Notes: generated by a model from the letters alone, not told the origin. Counted from the first letter of the stretch, positions 1 through 10,176 are shown. The stretch: DNA of 53,780 nt from Chrysochromulina tobinii (GCA_001275005.1 JWZX01003390.1:1-53780); one strand, 5' to 3'. Made by a program: numbers and translations.

Positions 1-369
1 TAACAGGGCATTTAAGATACATTTGAGATACATCAGGATACATGAGGGATACATGTATCCTTCAGGATACACGCAGGATACATCACGATACATCAGGATA
101 CGTATCCTGATAACAAACCCCCCCAAACTCGATAACAAACCCCCCCGCAGCCGCCAGGAGTGGGCGAAGGGGTATGTGGGTAGCAGCGCGGGAGCGCCGC
201 CGCCCACCCCTGGGACCTGTTCTGTTGTGTCAACCGTGTGGAGGTCATCCCCTCGTAGTGAGGAAGAGCTCAGTGAGCTACCCGAGTGTGTGTTGAGTGA
301 ACGCCTGGTACGGCGCGCGGAGCGCGGCGTGTCGCCCAAAACAAGACCGCGGCCGTGTGCGGCACCGCG
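1..369. repeat. Left end: degenerate GATACAT repeats, inverted terminal repeat, short spacer
   Basis: Positions 8-111 contain GATACAT-like units spaced about 10-13 bp apart, some inverted (tgtatcc), including a 20-bp perfect palindrome at 92-111 (atcaggatacgtatcctgat). Positions 109-124 and 131-146 are two copies of gataacaaaccccccc. The stretch 65-146 is repeated in inverted orientation at the other end of the window. The remainder up to the first gene (147-369) has no recognisable gene; it should hold the promoter and 5' leader of the NHL-BTB gene. Confidence 0.85.
65..146 (+). repeat. Left inverted terminal repeat (82 bp)
   Basis: Reads as the reverse complement of 53699-53780 with 80 of 82 positions identical and no gaps. 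The two differences are at position 87 and in the first A/C tract near 117. It contains the 20-bp palindrome and the duplicated A3C7 element. It could be a subtelomeric or dispersed repeat, or the end of a linear element. Confidence 0.9.
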
Positions 370-1821
370 ATGAAGCGCGCGAGAACGGAAGCCTGTGCCG
401 TGGCCACCGTGAGCGTGTTCTCCGGCTCACGCGAGGGCGAGAATGGCTTTGCAGACGGCGCAGCTGCGGATGCGCGCTTCAGAAGTCCTGCAGGCGTGGC
501 GATCGATGTCGAGGGTAATCTCATCTTGGCGGACAGCGACAACCACTGCATTCGCAAGGTGACGCCGGACGGCACGGTGCGCACGCTTGCCGGCTCACGC
601 GAGGGCGAGAAAGGCTTTGCAGACGGCGCAGCTGCGGATGCGCGCTTTTATTGGCCTGAAGGCGTGGCGATCGATGCCGAGGGTAATATCATCGTGGCCG
701 ACAGAAACAACTACTGCATTCGCAAGGTGACGCCGGATGGCACGGTGAGCACGCTCGCCGGCTCACGCGAGGGCGAGAATGGCTTTGCAGACGGCGCAGC
801 TGCGGGTGCGCGCTTTAATTGGCCTGCAGGCGTGGCGATCGATGCCGAGGGTAATCTCATCGTGGCCGACAGCGGGAACGACTGCATTCGCAAGGTGACG
901 CCGGATGGCACGGTGCGCACGCTCGCCGGCTCACGCGAGGGCGAGGATGGCTTTGCAGACGGCGCAGCTGCGGATGCACGCTTCCGTGGTCCTGAAGGCG
1001 TGGCGATCGATGCCGAGGGTAATATCATCGTGGCCGACAGCGGGAACCACTGCATTCGCAAGGTGACGCCGGATGGCACGGTGAGCACCCTCGCCGGCTC
1101 GCGCGAGGGCGAGGATGGCTTTGCAGACGGCGCAGCTGCGGATGCGCGCTTTGATGGCCCTTACAGCGTGGCGATCGATGCCGATGGCAGCGTGCTCGTG
1201 GCCGACAACGAAAACCACTGCATTCGCAAACTCACTAACTGTGGCCTCACAGGCCGCTGGTGCCCCACCATCGGCCCGCCAACAGTCCTGGAGGACATGC
1301 TACACATGCTAGCGGACGACGCGTTTGCGGACGTGACCTTCGAGGTGGAGGGCGCGCGCATCACCGCCCATCGTGCCGTGCTCGTCAGCCGATCCGCGTA
1401 CTTTCGAGGAATGTTCATGTCGCCCTGCCGTGAGACGCGCCCCGGTGCTGTCATCGTAGTTCATGGCACGACGAGCGCCGCGTTTCGCTCACTGCTCGCC
1501 TACCTGTATAGTGACTCGCTCGAGCTGGACGACGACGTCGTGATCGACGTCATGCAAAAGGCGCGCGAGTACCAGCTGACCCGAGCGTTCAACATGTGTG
1601 TGCGCTACTGCAGGCTGCACGTCCAGAGCACGACAGTGGTGCCATGGCTCGTGACAGCCGACACAGCGCGGCTCGATGAGCTGCGTGAGGCGATGCTGCA
1701 ACACCTGAGGCGCCACTTCCGGTCGATACGGGCCGAGGCACCGGAGGCCCTCGCCGCCCTGGTACGTGCGTCGCCCGACCTTGTGCTCGAGGTGATGAAC
1801 AGGCTGTCCGACCGGCTGTGA
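370..1821 (+). CDS. NHL-repeat / BTB-domain protein
   Basis: About 483 residues. Five near-identical 56-residue NHL units (consensus core GVAIDAEGNIIVAD, then CIRKVTPDGTV) occupy roughly residues 15-300. A BTB/POZ domain follows (about 310-420: LADDAFADVTFEVEG, HRAVLVSRSAYF, LLAYLYSDSLEL) with a partial BACK-like tail. NHL units fold into a beta-propeller; BTB domains dimerise and often recruit Cullin-3, so a substrate-adaptor role is inferred, not shown. I chose the ATG at 370 (MKRARTE). A frame-extending upstream start at 355 would add five residues, and a short basic N-terminus directly before the first NHL unit is what I would expect of this algal architecture. The five units are almost identical at DNA level (168-bp period), which implies recent expansion or gene conversion. 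It lies about 220 bp from the left terminal repeat. Confidence 0.85.
   Translation: MKRARTEACAVATVSVFSGSREGENGFADGAAADARFRSPAGVAIDVEGNLILADSDNHCIRKVTPDGTVRTLAGSREGEKGFADGAAADARFYWPEGVAIDAEGNIIVADRNNYCIRKVTPDGTVSTLAGSREGENGFADGAAAGARFNWPAGVAIDAEGNLIVADSGNDCIRKVTPDGTVRTLAGSREGEDGFADGAAADARFRGPEGVAIDAEGNIIVADSGNHCIRKVTPDGTVSTLAGSREGEDGFADGAAADARFDGPYSVAIDADGSVLVADNENHCIRKLTNCGLTGRWCPTIGPPTVLEDMLHMLADDAFADVTFEVEGARITAHRAVLVSRSAYFRGMFMSPCRETRPGAVIVVHGTTSAAFRSLLAYLYSDSLELDDDVVIDVMQKAREYQLTRAFNMCVRYCRLHVQSTTVVPWLVTADTARLDELREAMLQHLRRHFRSIRAEAPEALAALVRASPDLVLEVMNRLSDRL
424..1250 (+). repeat. 168-bp tandem repeat, 5 units, coding for NHL blades
   Basis: The string ggctcacgcgagg (last copy ggctcgcgcgagg) starts at 424, 592, 760, 928 and 1096, exactly 168 bp apart. 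Units differ at only a few positions, mostly in the FxxP and NxCI segments that would form variable blade-surface loops. Confidence 0.9.
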
Positions 1822-2982
1822 ACCGGCTGTAAATGTCATCTCCGGACGTCACACCGAAGAAAAGGGATGTGGATGGCCCGAAGCGTGCGACCGCACCCGG
1901 CCACCTCGGGGCCGGCACGAGCCATTTCTTGCCTGGGGTCTGAGGCCGGCGAGGGGCTGACCGTGGGTGGTGGCCGAGGCGTGCGACACGTCCGACGCGC
2001 GTCGTCGAGCCGACAGCGACTTCGACTTCCGGAGATACCGCGTCCGAGATTGTGGACGATTCCTATCTGAGATTGGAGATAGGTGTTTGTAGTCTGTAGT
2101 GTCATGTGCGAATCTGGCCCCACGGTGCACAGCAACGGACAAACGAACCGAGCGACCGAGAAGCGAGAACACGCGATCGGATTTTCAGAAGTGAATGTTA
2201 CAAGAAGGAACGAGCCTTTTGCCTCGTCTCCCCGCCGCCTGGGCGCTGCCCAAACGCCAAACCGAACGAACTCACCTTTGGGTCAACGCGTCGCGCTCGC
2301 GGACGGTGAACGGTGTTTTTACTTTGCACGGAATAGTACACGGTGTCAGAGCTCGGACTCGCGATTGCATGAGCCATGACGTCAGGACCCGGAATTGAGT
2401 CGAGTGTGTATAGACCCGACCCCCGCGGCAGCCCGGCGCACGGTCTCCACCCGTCACATGGATCGGATCGATGGCTCGGCTTCAGTGTGGCTCCATGCAA
2501 CGCGACGCCGCTCGTTGCACGGCCGGGGCGCCCGCCGACTCCACACAGGTCCCTTGCTCTCTTCTCCCCGCGGCCCGCCCGCCCCGCCCCACCCCTTGCT
2601 TTCAGCCACACTCGACACGCCGCACGCGCGCCATCGCGTTCGGCATCGCCACCGCAGGCCCTCTCTCTGCCCCCCGCGCCTATGATCGGATCGAAATACT
2701 GCTCACTGGCTACTCACTGGCCCCTCACGTGCGATCATTGAGCTATCATTGAGCCAGCCTGCGCATGGCGAATTCCACAGGATCGTCGACTCTGGGCCTC
2801 GATCTTGGCCACCCGCACCTCCACCAGTGCTAACCAGTGCTCCCCCGCTTCGGCACGCTCCCGATTGTCCGAAAAGGCAGCGGTCGCCGCTGTCCTCGAC
2901 GTAGAAGACACGTAGAGGAGTACGCGTGGGCTGAGAGCTTGCACTTTTCCATAGAGGGCATCAAGTCATTGTCAGCCATCTT
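1822..2982. other. Intergenic, no supported gene (about 1.16 kb)
   Basis: Lies between two gene 3' ends (convergent genes). Short open frames overlap on both strands but none has a recognisable domain or a repeated pattern. Small features: a hairpin of 7-bp arms at 2062-2068/2077-2083, a direct repeat of atcattgagc near 2733-2755, and a direct repeat of ccagtgct near 2823-2841. Confidence 0.6.
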
Positions 2983-4512
2983 TCAAGGCGTCTTGGGCGG
3001 CTTCGGCTCAACGTCCCCATTGTTGTGCTGGCCCGCCGGCTTGGGCGAGCCCGGGGGCGAGACGAGGCTGCCTGCGGCCTTGACACCATCGCCCACCTTA
3101 TCGCCGACGGCCTTGGCGCCGTTGACCACGCTGTCGCCGACCACCTTGACGCCGTCGCCAACGAGATTGCAGATCGGAGTGACAATCTTCTCATCAATGA
3201 AGGTCGCTCCATTGTTTGCGCCGTCCACGACGGCGGTGCCGACGTAGACTGCGCCGTTGATCGTCGCGGTGCCGACGGCCTTCGCACCGTCGAGAGTTGC
3301 GGTGCCGACGTAGGCGGCGCCGTCCCCAGTCGCCTTGACCCCTCCGACTGTGGCAGCGATGCTAGCATCGACGGCGCCGCCAATAGCGCCGTCGGATTGC
3401 TTAGGCCCGGCGCGCATGATGACCTTGAACTCGTCGATGCTCATCTTGCCGTCCTTGTTCGTGTCCGCCGCTGCGATCATCTCGCCGATCTTCTGATCGT
3501 CCAGGCCATCCGGGTACCCCTTGGAGTACAGGCTCAGAATGTACGCCTTCATCTCGGCGGTGTTGATCTTGCCGTCCTCGTCCGTGTCCACCTTGGCGAA
3601 GGCTGCCTCAAGCCCTTCGTCCGACTTGTCAATGTTCTCGCCAAACACAGCCTGGAGGCCCGCGGTCACGCCGGTCGCATTTGACGCATGGCGAACGAAC
3701 TTGCCCGTGGCCTTCACCCCATCGCCAATGGCCTTGGCGGCTGGAACCACGATCTTCTCATCGATGAAAGTCGCACCGTTCTCGAGTCCAGTGGCCACTG
3801 CCTTGGCCCCGTCAACGACGGCCGAGCTGACGGCGCTCACGCCGGCCTTCGCACCGTCGAAGGTTGCAGTGCCAACAACTGCAGCGCCGTCTCCGACGGC
3901 CTTCACACCGCCCACAGTGGCACCGACACCAGCATCGACAGCGCCGCCGATGGCCCCGTCCGACTTTTTGGGTCCGGCGCGCATGATGACCTTGAACTCG
4001 GACAGGTCGATCTCGCCGTCGCCATCCGTGTCCGCCGCCGCCATCATCTCGTCGATCACCTGATCCTCGAGGCCCTTCGGGTACATGCTCAGGATGTACG
4101 CCTTCATCTCGGCGGCCGAAAGCTTGCCACTCTTGTCCGTGTCCACTTTTTCAAATGCCGCCTCCAAACCCGCGTCCGACTTGTCGATGCCCTCGCCGAA
4201 TACAGCCTGGAAACCAGCTGCCACGCCAAGCGTCTTGAACGTCACATCGAGCCCCGTGCCGATGGCCTTGCCGGTCGGAGCGACGATCTTTTGGTCGACA
4301 AAGGTGGCCCCGTTCTCCAATCCAGTGCCGACAGCCTTGGTACCATCGACCACGGCAGTGCCAACAACCTTGGCACCGCCGACGGTTGCGGCCAGGATCT
4401 TCTCGCTGGCCTGCTTCATGATACCCTTGGGCGGCTCGGGCGGCGGCTCCGGCGCGGCCGGCGCGGGGGGCGGCGGCTCCGGGGCCTGTGGCTTCGCGTT
4501 CTTGGCTCCCAT
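2983..4512 (-). CDS. Four-EF-hand protein embedded in Gly/Ala/Val 11-mer-like repeats
   Basis: 509 residues. Two EF-hand pairs, each with canonical 12-residue loops running D...E: residues 124-135, 161-172, 309-320 and 350-361, all with D at positions 1 and 3, G at 6 and E at 12, so all four should bind calcium. Each pair is preceded by a conserved segment ending in GLEAAF. Around them are repeats of the type VVDGAKAVGTGLENGATF with a spacing near 11 residues, reminiscent of amphipathic lipid-binding 11-mers. The N-terminus is MGAKNAKP followed by a Pro/Glu-rich stretch; Gly2 makes N-myristoylation possible. Inferred role: a calcium sensor associated with a membrane or lipid surface. The two halves look like an internal duplication. 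The start is the only ATG compatible with the MG N-terminus. It is divergent from the J-protein gene. Confidence 0.85.
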   Translation of the reverse strand: MGAKNAKPQAPEPPPPAPAAPEPPPEPPKGIMKQASEKILAATVGGAKVVGTAVVDGTKAVGTGLENGATFVDQKIVAPTGKAIGTGLDVTFKTLGVAAGFQAVFGEGIDKSDAGLEAAFEKVDTDKSGKLSAAEMKAYILSMYPKGLEDQVIDEMMAAADTDGDGEIDLSEFKVIMRAGPKKSDGAIGGAVDAGVGATVGGVKAVGDGAAVVGTATFDGAKAGVSAVSSAVVDGAKAVATGLENGATFIDEKIVVPAAKAIGDGVKATGKFVRHASNATGVTAGLQAVFGENIDKSDEGLEAAFAKVDTDEDGKINTAEMKAYILSLYSKGYPDGLDDQKIGEMIAAADTNKDGKMSIDEFKVIMRAGPKQSDGAIGGAVDASIAATVGGVKATGDGAAYVGTATLDGAKAVGTATINGAVYVGTAVVDGANNGATFIDEKIVTPICNLVGDGVKVVGDSVVNGAKAVGDKVGDGVKAAGSLVSPPGSPKPAGQHNNGDVEPKPPKTP

Positions 4513-4934
4513 TGTGCGATGGTGTGTGTGGAGAAGGTTTGTTTCGACATAGGATTCCTATTCGCCGATCTAAGATAGGCGTCTGAACGGATGGACTTAT
4601 CACTTTCGACTGATTGCATGCAATGAGCTACAAGTTACGACTAAGGTATGAATTGCGAAACAATAGAGATTTTTCTTGTGGTCACGAGTGGTGTACTCAA
4701 TCTCGGTCGGGGTTCGGTTCTTGGCGCCCTCGGTCGCTGCGAACAGTCTCGTCCGGCGTGAGCGGGGCTGCGGTCCTTGGACTTCGCCTCTAGGAATTAC
4801 TGGTCTCTCTTCTAACATGTATGTACTTCCGTAGCCCAGTTGATAAAGGATGTTACCGGTAATAAAGGTCGTTGAGGAATGCCTCACTGAATTGGAAACG
4901 TGCGGGTCCATTGCCACGTCATACTGGTCTACCG
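4513..4934. promoter_or_regulatory. Divergent intergenic region between EF-hand gene and ERdj3-like gene
   Basis: 422 bp between two head-to-head starts, so it should hold both promoters and 5' leaders. No TATA box is convincing. It contains an accggtaa element near 4855. No gene is visible. Confidence 0.5.
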
Positions 4935-7210
4935 ATGGAGGCCCGACTGGCCCGACTGGCCCGACTGGCCCTCATTCTCTCCGGTTTGCGAGTGTTGGCT
5001 GCATTAGGCGCCATCGACGGCTGCATTAGCTGGCGCCAGACTGGCGGCTGCGACCCAGACGGCGTGCGCGAGCCGGCCGCAGACAAGGCGTGCGACCTCA
5101 TCATAGACTCGGGTGCGAGTGGCTACTGTGAGTGTGCCAATGGCGTGCGGGTGAGCCGCGTCGCGTGCATCCACCCGCCGTTTGCGTGCAAAGTCGAATG
5201 TCGGCTACACTCAGCCGCGCCGCGTACCAGCGAGCCGACGTGCTCCGCAGACGGCACTTGCGACCCGCCGCCCGTAGGCGCGATACCACCACCACGCACC
5301 GCCGCCTCCACCGCCGCCTCCACCGCCGCCTCCACCGCCGCCATCGAAAGCACGCCCTCGCCGCCGCGCGACCAGCGATACTCGTGCCTCGGCTGGCGCC
5401 AGACGCACGGGTGCGATCCCGACGGGCTGCGTGACGAGCACGCAGACCGCGCGTGCTCAGACATGGTGCCCGCGGGCGCGTCGGGCTATTGCGAGTGCGC
5501 CGGCGCGCTCGATGGCCGACGGCGGCGCGTGCGGCTCTCCGGCTGTGACCACGCGCCCTTTGAGTGCGAGAGCGAGTGCGCGCGCGCCGCGCACTACGAC
5601 TGTGACGGCTGGCACCAGACCGGCAACTGCAGCTCCGACGGTCCGAGAGAACCGGAGCTCGATCGAGATTGCGACGCCGAGGTGTCCGCGTCCGTGTCCG
5701 GGTACTGCTCGTGTCACGGCGGCGCACGGCGCGTGGCGCGGCCGGCGGGCTGCGCGTCGGACTGGGCGCTCATCCCGAGCGATCTGCGCTGCCGCTTCGT
5801 GTGCGCACGCGGCGAGGGCTTGTACGAGGTGGGCCCCTCTGCTTTTCCTCTGCTTAACCTCTGCGTGACGCTGAGTGGCCTCCCTCATTGCATGCAGGTG
5901 CTCGGGCTGCCCGAGGAGGGCGGCGATGGCGGCGTGAATGAGCAGGCCATCAAGCAGAGCTTCCGGCGCTTGTCCCTCAAGCTGCATCCGGACAAGCAGC
6001 GAACCGCTGAGCAGCGAGAGTTCGCAGCGCGTCGTTTCGCGGAGGTGCGCGCTGCGTACGACGTGCTCGCGGCGCCGGACGCGCGCATCTTGTACGATAT
6101 GCATGGGTACCAAGCGGCGAGCGAGGCGACTCAGAAGCAGCGGGGCGACGACGGGAGCGTGGAGATGAGCGTGAGCTTGGCGGAGGTGTGAATGAGAACA
6201 CCAGAGTGGTGTGAATGAGAACACCAGAATAGACTTCTGAGTGCCTCTGCTTTGCCGCACGGAGTGCCTCGCAGCGTGCCCGTGAGTGCCTCCCTGTTCA
6301 CCTTTCCACAGCGTGCCTCACCTCCCTTTCCACAGTCGCTCCCTTTCCTCAGCGTTTCCTTTCCACAGCGTTCCCTTTCCACAGTCGCTCCCTTTCCTCA
6401 GCGTTCCCTTTCCACAGCGTTCCCTTTCCACAGCGTTCCCTTTCCACAGCGTTCCCTTTCCACAGCGTTCCCGTGAGTGCGTCCCTCCTCGGGTGTACAC
6501 GCTGATTGCCTTCCTCATCAGGTGTGCATGCTGATTGCCTCCCTCTTCAGGTGTACACGGGCGTGCACAAGTCACTCACCATCACGCGACGTGTCGTGTG
6601 CAAGGGCTGTGGAAAGGGTGCGACTCCGTCCGCGCGCTCGTCACGGCGCTGCGCGCGCTGCGGCGAGTGCCCCGCCGAGATCCGGCCGGTGAACGTGCAG
6701 CTCGCGCCTGGATTCGTCATCCAGCAGCAGCAGGAGGTGCCCAGTGACGAGCGGTGCGAGCAGCGCCAGCGCCAGCTCGAGGTGCGCGTGCTGCGCGGCA
6801 TGGCCGACGGAGACGTGCTCACCTTTAGTCGCGCGAGCGAGCAGCGGCCGGGCATGATCCCGGGAGACGTGAAGCTTAAGCTCAAGGTGATCTCCGACCC
6901 GAGATTCAAGCGGGTGGGCCAGGCGCTGCACACGAGCATGCACCTGACGCTGCGGCAGGCCCTGCTAGGCTTTAATTCGACCCTCTCGCACCTCGATGGG
7001 CATGTAGTCGCGCTGTCGCGGCACGGGGTGAGCCAGCCGGGCGAAGTGCTCAAGGTCGAAGGCGAGGGGATGCCCGAACGAGAGCGCGAGGACGAGGGCG
7101 AGGCCAACGGCGCCGCCGGCGCACTGCACGTCAAGATTTTCGTCGATTTCCCACACGAGCTCGACGAGCCCACGAGAGAGTGGGCAAGTAGGGCGCTGCC
7201 CGCGCCGTAG
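4935..7210 (+). CDS. ERdj3: ER-lumenal J-domain co-chaperone, ERdj3/DNAJB11-like, with three N-terminal Cys-rich modules
   Basis: Exons 4935-5828, 5898-6185, 6551-7210 give 613 residues; both joins keep frame. Residues 1-29 are a signal peptide. Three Cys-rich modules follow at about 30-90, 146-215 and 219-288 (pattern WRQTxxCDPDGxRE, then SGYCEC), separated by a (TAAS)n linker. The J-domain starts YEVLGL across the first junction and carries HPD at 328-330. The C-terminal part resembles ERdj3: CKGCGKG and CARCGEC cysteines, then LLGFNSTLSHLDGHVV and KVEGEGMP, ending in FVDFPHEL. Known ERdj3 delivers unfolded secretory clients to BiP. There is no HDEL-type retention signal at the end. The upstream ATG at 4872 is in frame but would bury the signal peptide, so I chose 4935. 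The Cys modules are not part of standard ERdj3 and may bind glycans or proteins. Confidence 0.9.
5829..5897 (+). other. Intron 1 of ERdj3-like gene, 69 nt, stop-free and 3n
   Basis: gag|gtgggc ... catgcag|gtgctc. Removing it joins YE to VLGL and restores the canonical J-domain start. Its length is a multiple of three without stops, so intron retention would insert 23 residues and not be seen as a frame break. It contains three cctctgc-type repeats. Confidence 0.9.
6186..6550 (+). other. Intron 2 of ERdj3-like gene, built largely of repeats
   Basis: 365 nt, gag|gtgtga ... cttcag|gtgtac, phase 0. Splicing joins LAEV to YTGV inside the client-binding region. The donor lies in a 23-bp tandem duplication (6185-6207 and 6208-6230), the middle is a pyrimidine/CAG minisatellite, and the acceptor region is a 29-bp unit repeated at 6493-6521 and 6522-6550, each ending AG before GT. 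Confidence 0.88.
6301..6473 (+). repeat. Minisatellite of polypyrimidine-CAG units inside intron
   Basis: About ten copies of tttccacag or tttcctcag at 15-17 bp spacing. Each copy resembles a 3' splice site (pyrimidine tract then CAG). Confidence 0.85.
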
Positions 7211-7429
7211 AGCTTCAAATTTGCCCCACGTTTATACTATGTAGAGCCAAAAACGAGGTGTTGAGCTTGCTCCGATCCTCCGATTGTGTTCACAATGTAT
7301 ACATGGAAACATTGGCTGTGAAACTGTGAATGTGAACCTCAACTCACCGTTGCTCGCTTGGCCCCCAGCGCGCGCTTCAAGGGCAGCCACTTGCGCATCG
7401 AAGGCAGCCACTTGCGCTCGTCCGCCGCG

Positions 7430-9105
7430 ATGGCACAGGTCCGGCGGTATGAGGCGAAGCTGGCGACACAGAGGATCAAGGATAATTTCACGCTCGAGCT
7501 CGAGAAGACGATCCAGACCGACCGGATGCTCGGCGAGAACTTCCGTTCCGATGGCCGTGTGGTCCAGACACGGATCACAAACGAGCAGAAGGCGGCGCAG
7601 CAGAACATGTATGCGACGCAGCAGCTGATGTCGGCGTCGATCGCGCAGCAGCGAGAGGCGGTGTTGCGCGAGCAGGACGAGCGGCTCGCCGCCGAGATCG
7701 CGCGCCGCAAGACACAGGCTGTGCGCGAGGCGAAGAACGTGCAGCGCATCTGCGAGCAGTCGGAGGAACTGCGGGCGCTGGAGGAGAAGCTGAAGGCGGC
7801 GTACATGAACAAGGAGCGCGAGTGCCAGATCAAGGAGTCGGCGCACCTGATCGCCAAGCAGGCCGAGTCGGAGTCCATTATGGCCCAGACGATGGAGGCG
7901 GACCGGCAGCGCGGGCTGCAGGCGGAGGCGTACCGCGAATACCTGCGCCAGCAGGATGGGCGCGCGATGCGAGCGGAGTTGGACAAGCAGGTGCAGGAGA
8001 AGATGACGCTCAAGGCCGAGGCCTACCAGCAGTTCCTCAAGGAGAAGGAGATGGTGGACAAGGTCGTTGAGGCGATCATCGAGGAGGACCGGAGAGAGAC
8101 AGAGGCGCGCCACGCGAAGGAGAAGGAGATCAAGTCGTACATCGACGCGTTCATCGTGCAGCAGGAGGAATACAAGCACAAGCGCCGGGTCGAGATCGAG
8201 GAGGAGAATGCCAAGATCCGCGCCTACGCCGAGCACGTCATGGCGCGCGAGCAGGCCATGCGACTCGAGCGCGAGAAGGATCAGAACGCCAAAGACGCCG
8301 CGCTCGAGAAGATTTCGGGCGACATGGCGGCGCGGTGCGCGAGCCCGCCCCAGCCGAGAACTCCGCCCCCCCCTCGACCCGCCACCCCCTTGGCTGCCGC
8401 CCCCCTCCCCCCCCACCCCCGCACCCCCACACGCGTCCACACGCGGAGCCTCCCAACCTCAATCAACCTCGAGCAACCTCGAGCAACCTCGATCCCAACC
8501 TCGAGCCTTCCGTCGTCGCGCGTCGCGCCGCCAGCCCCTCTCGTCGTCGCTCACGCCCCCCCCCCCTCTCCCCCGCTCGCAGCCAACGCGAGAAGGACGA
8601 GATGGACAATCTGCGCAACGAGCTCGTCATCCAGGAGACCGAGGAGAAGATCCTTCAAAAGGAGAAGGAGAAGATGGCGCGCGCGGTGCAGCAGCGCATG
8701 GACATTGCGCTCGCGAACGAGTACCAGCGGCAGCTCAAGGCGATCCGGCGCGAGGAGGAGAAGCAAGAGGAGGAGGGCTTCAGGGTGGCGATGCTCGCCA
8801 AGTTCGCCGAGGACGACCGGCTCGACCAGATGAACGCGCAGAAGCGCCGCATGAAGCAGCTCGAGCACCGGAAGGCCATCGAGCAGCTCCTCGAGCTGCG
8901 CCGCGCCAAGTACGAGCAAGAGCGGGGGGCCGAGCTGCAGGAGCAGCTCAACGCGGAGCGCGTCGAGCAGGTCCGGCAGCAGATTATCGAGGAGGAGCGC
9001 AAGCGCATGCTCGCCGCGCACGCGAAAAACCTCGGGCTGCAGCACCTGCCAAAGGGTATCCTCTCCAGCGAAGCCGACTTGGCGCTGTTCGCCGCGCCCA
9101 AGTGA
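7430..9105 (+). CDS. MNS1: MNS1-type axonemal coiled-coil protein (trichohyalin-plectin-homology domain)
   Basis: Exons 7430-8334 and 8583-9105; the sum is 1428 nt (475 residues), close to MNS1 of animals. Almost the whole protein is charged coiled coil with the style of the trichohyalin/plectin homology domain (RRYEAKLATQRIKDNF at the start; repeated EEx(K/R)xR). The C-terminus LGLQHLPKGILSSEADLALF matches the LPKG element I recall from MNS1. In animals MNS1 is a microtubule inner protein needed for motile cilia, so a flagellar role is inferred. The start is uncertain: an in-frame ATG at 7358 would add 24 residues of duplicated SHLR sequence, and an upstream exon cannot be excluded. It lies 219 bp after the ERdj3-like gene on the same strand. 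Confidence 0.82.
8335..8582 (+). other. Intron of MNS1-like gene, 248 nt, C-rich
   Basis: gcg|gtgcgc ... gctcgcag|ccaacg. The upstream frame ends with two nucleotides of a codon and the downstream exon supplies one, giving Arg, then continues QREKDEM in coiled-coil register. It contains C-runs and tandem caacctcgag units at about 8453-8505. Confidence 0.9.
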
Positions 9106-9813
9106 GGAGCGAAGGCGACGTGGCGGCAGGAAAAGGCGCGCGGGAGGAGGAGCCACGCACGCGGACGACGCACGTCCGCAGGTGGAGGCAGATTCGGCAG
9201 CAGAGGGGGGAAGGCGGGGGGGTGTCGCGTCCCGGGGACGGTACTTTTTGTGCGTGTGACCGCACCGCGCCGTGCTATGTGTGCCGGCGGGCGCGGGAGG
9301 TGTCCTGTGCACGGCCGTACCGCCAAGCGAATGGCCTCTGCAACGGCGGAAGCTGCAGCTCATATACGTTATAAGGAAACTACGCGATTCACGCCGCCCA
9401 CGCGCGTGGGCGTCTTCGCGTCTATGGCGGACGACTGGGGTCTCGGCGGTCTGGGCGCCGAGAACCGGAGTCGGTTCCACGCAGGTTATTAGCTGGTTAA
9501 CCAGTGGGTGTAACTGGCACTGGGCGTGCTGGGCCCCACGGTCGCGCACAGCGAAGCAGCGGGCCAGGGCCCTGGCGTGGGCCGGAGTCTCAGTCTGGGG
9601 GCGTATTCCGGTCTCGGTGCGCGGCCCCCGCGCCCCTCCCGGTCGTTCCGCCGCCCGGTCCCCGCTCCCCCGGTCCGCACGCGACGCCGTTTCGGCTTTC
9701 GCGACCGGGCGGTTCGGGCGGCGTGCGCCGCACAGCTTTCGTTTCACACCGCACGGCGCGCGGCGGAACGGCGAGCTCGGTCCTATGTGAGCTACCGCAA
9801 TGCCTATGTGAGC
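9106..9813. other. Intergenic between convergent genes, no gene seen
   Basis: About 700 bp between the stop of the MNS1-like gene and the stop of CWC27. Open frames here are extensions of shadow frames; none has a recognisable domain. Confidence 0.55.
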
Positions 9814-10141
9814 CTACCGCGGCTCGTCGTCGGCATAGTTCCCCGACATCGAGAGCATCGCCTTCTCGCGCTCTCGGATCTTTTGAATGGCTCGCCCCTC
9901 GTGAGTGCCATGGCGGAGCGGGTCGAACGAGTCGAACGACGACGCAGCCTCAGCCATTTTGGGAGGCTGACCCGCCCGAAAATCAAGCTTGTGCGAGAGC
10001 CCTCGCGAGTTGAATGCAGCGAGCTTGGCCAGGGTGGCCTTCTCGCGCTGCTTGCGGTCGAGGCCGACGCTCTCGCGCTTCTTTTGGAGGAAGCGCGCAC
10101 GCTGCTTCTCAAGCTCGCTCATCCGGGCGCCCCCCTCCCCC

Positions 10142-10176
<35 letters not shown>

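Noticed and set aside
424..1250. CRISPR-like array
   Set aside because: The 168-bp units are in frame, encode NHL blades and have no spacer-repeat structure.
7232..9747. Minus-strand frames opposite the MNS1-like gene (402 and 398 residues)
   Set aside because: Leu/His-rich mirror images of the Glu/Lys/Arg coiled coil on the plus strand.
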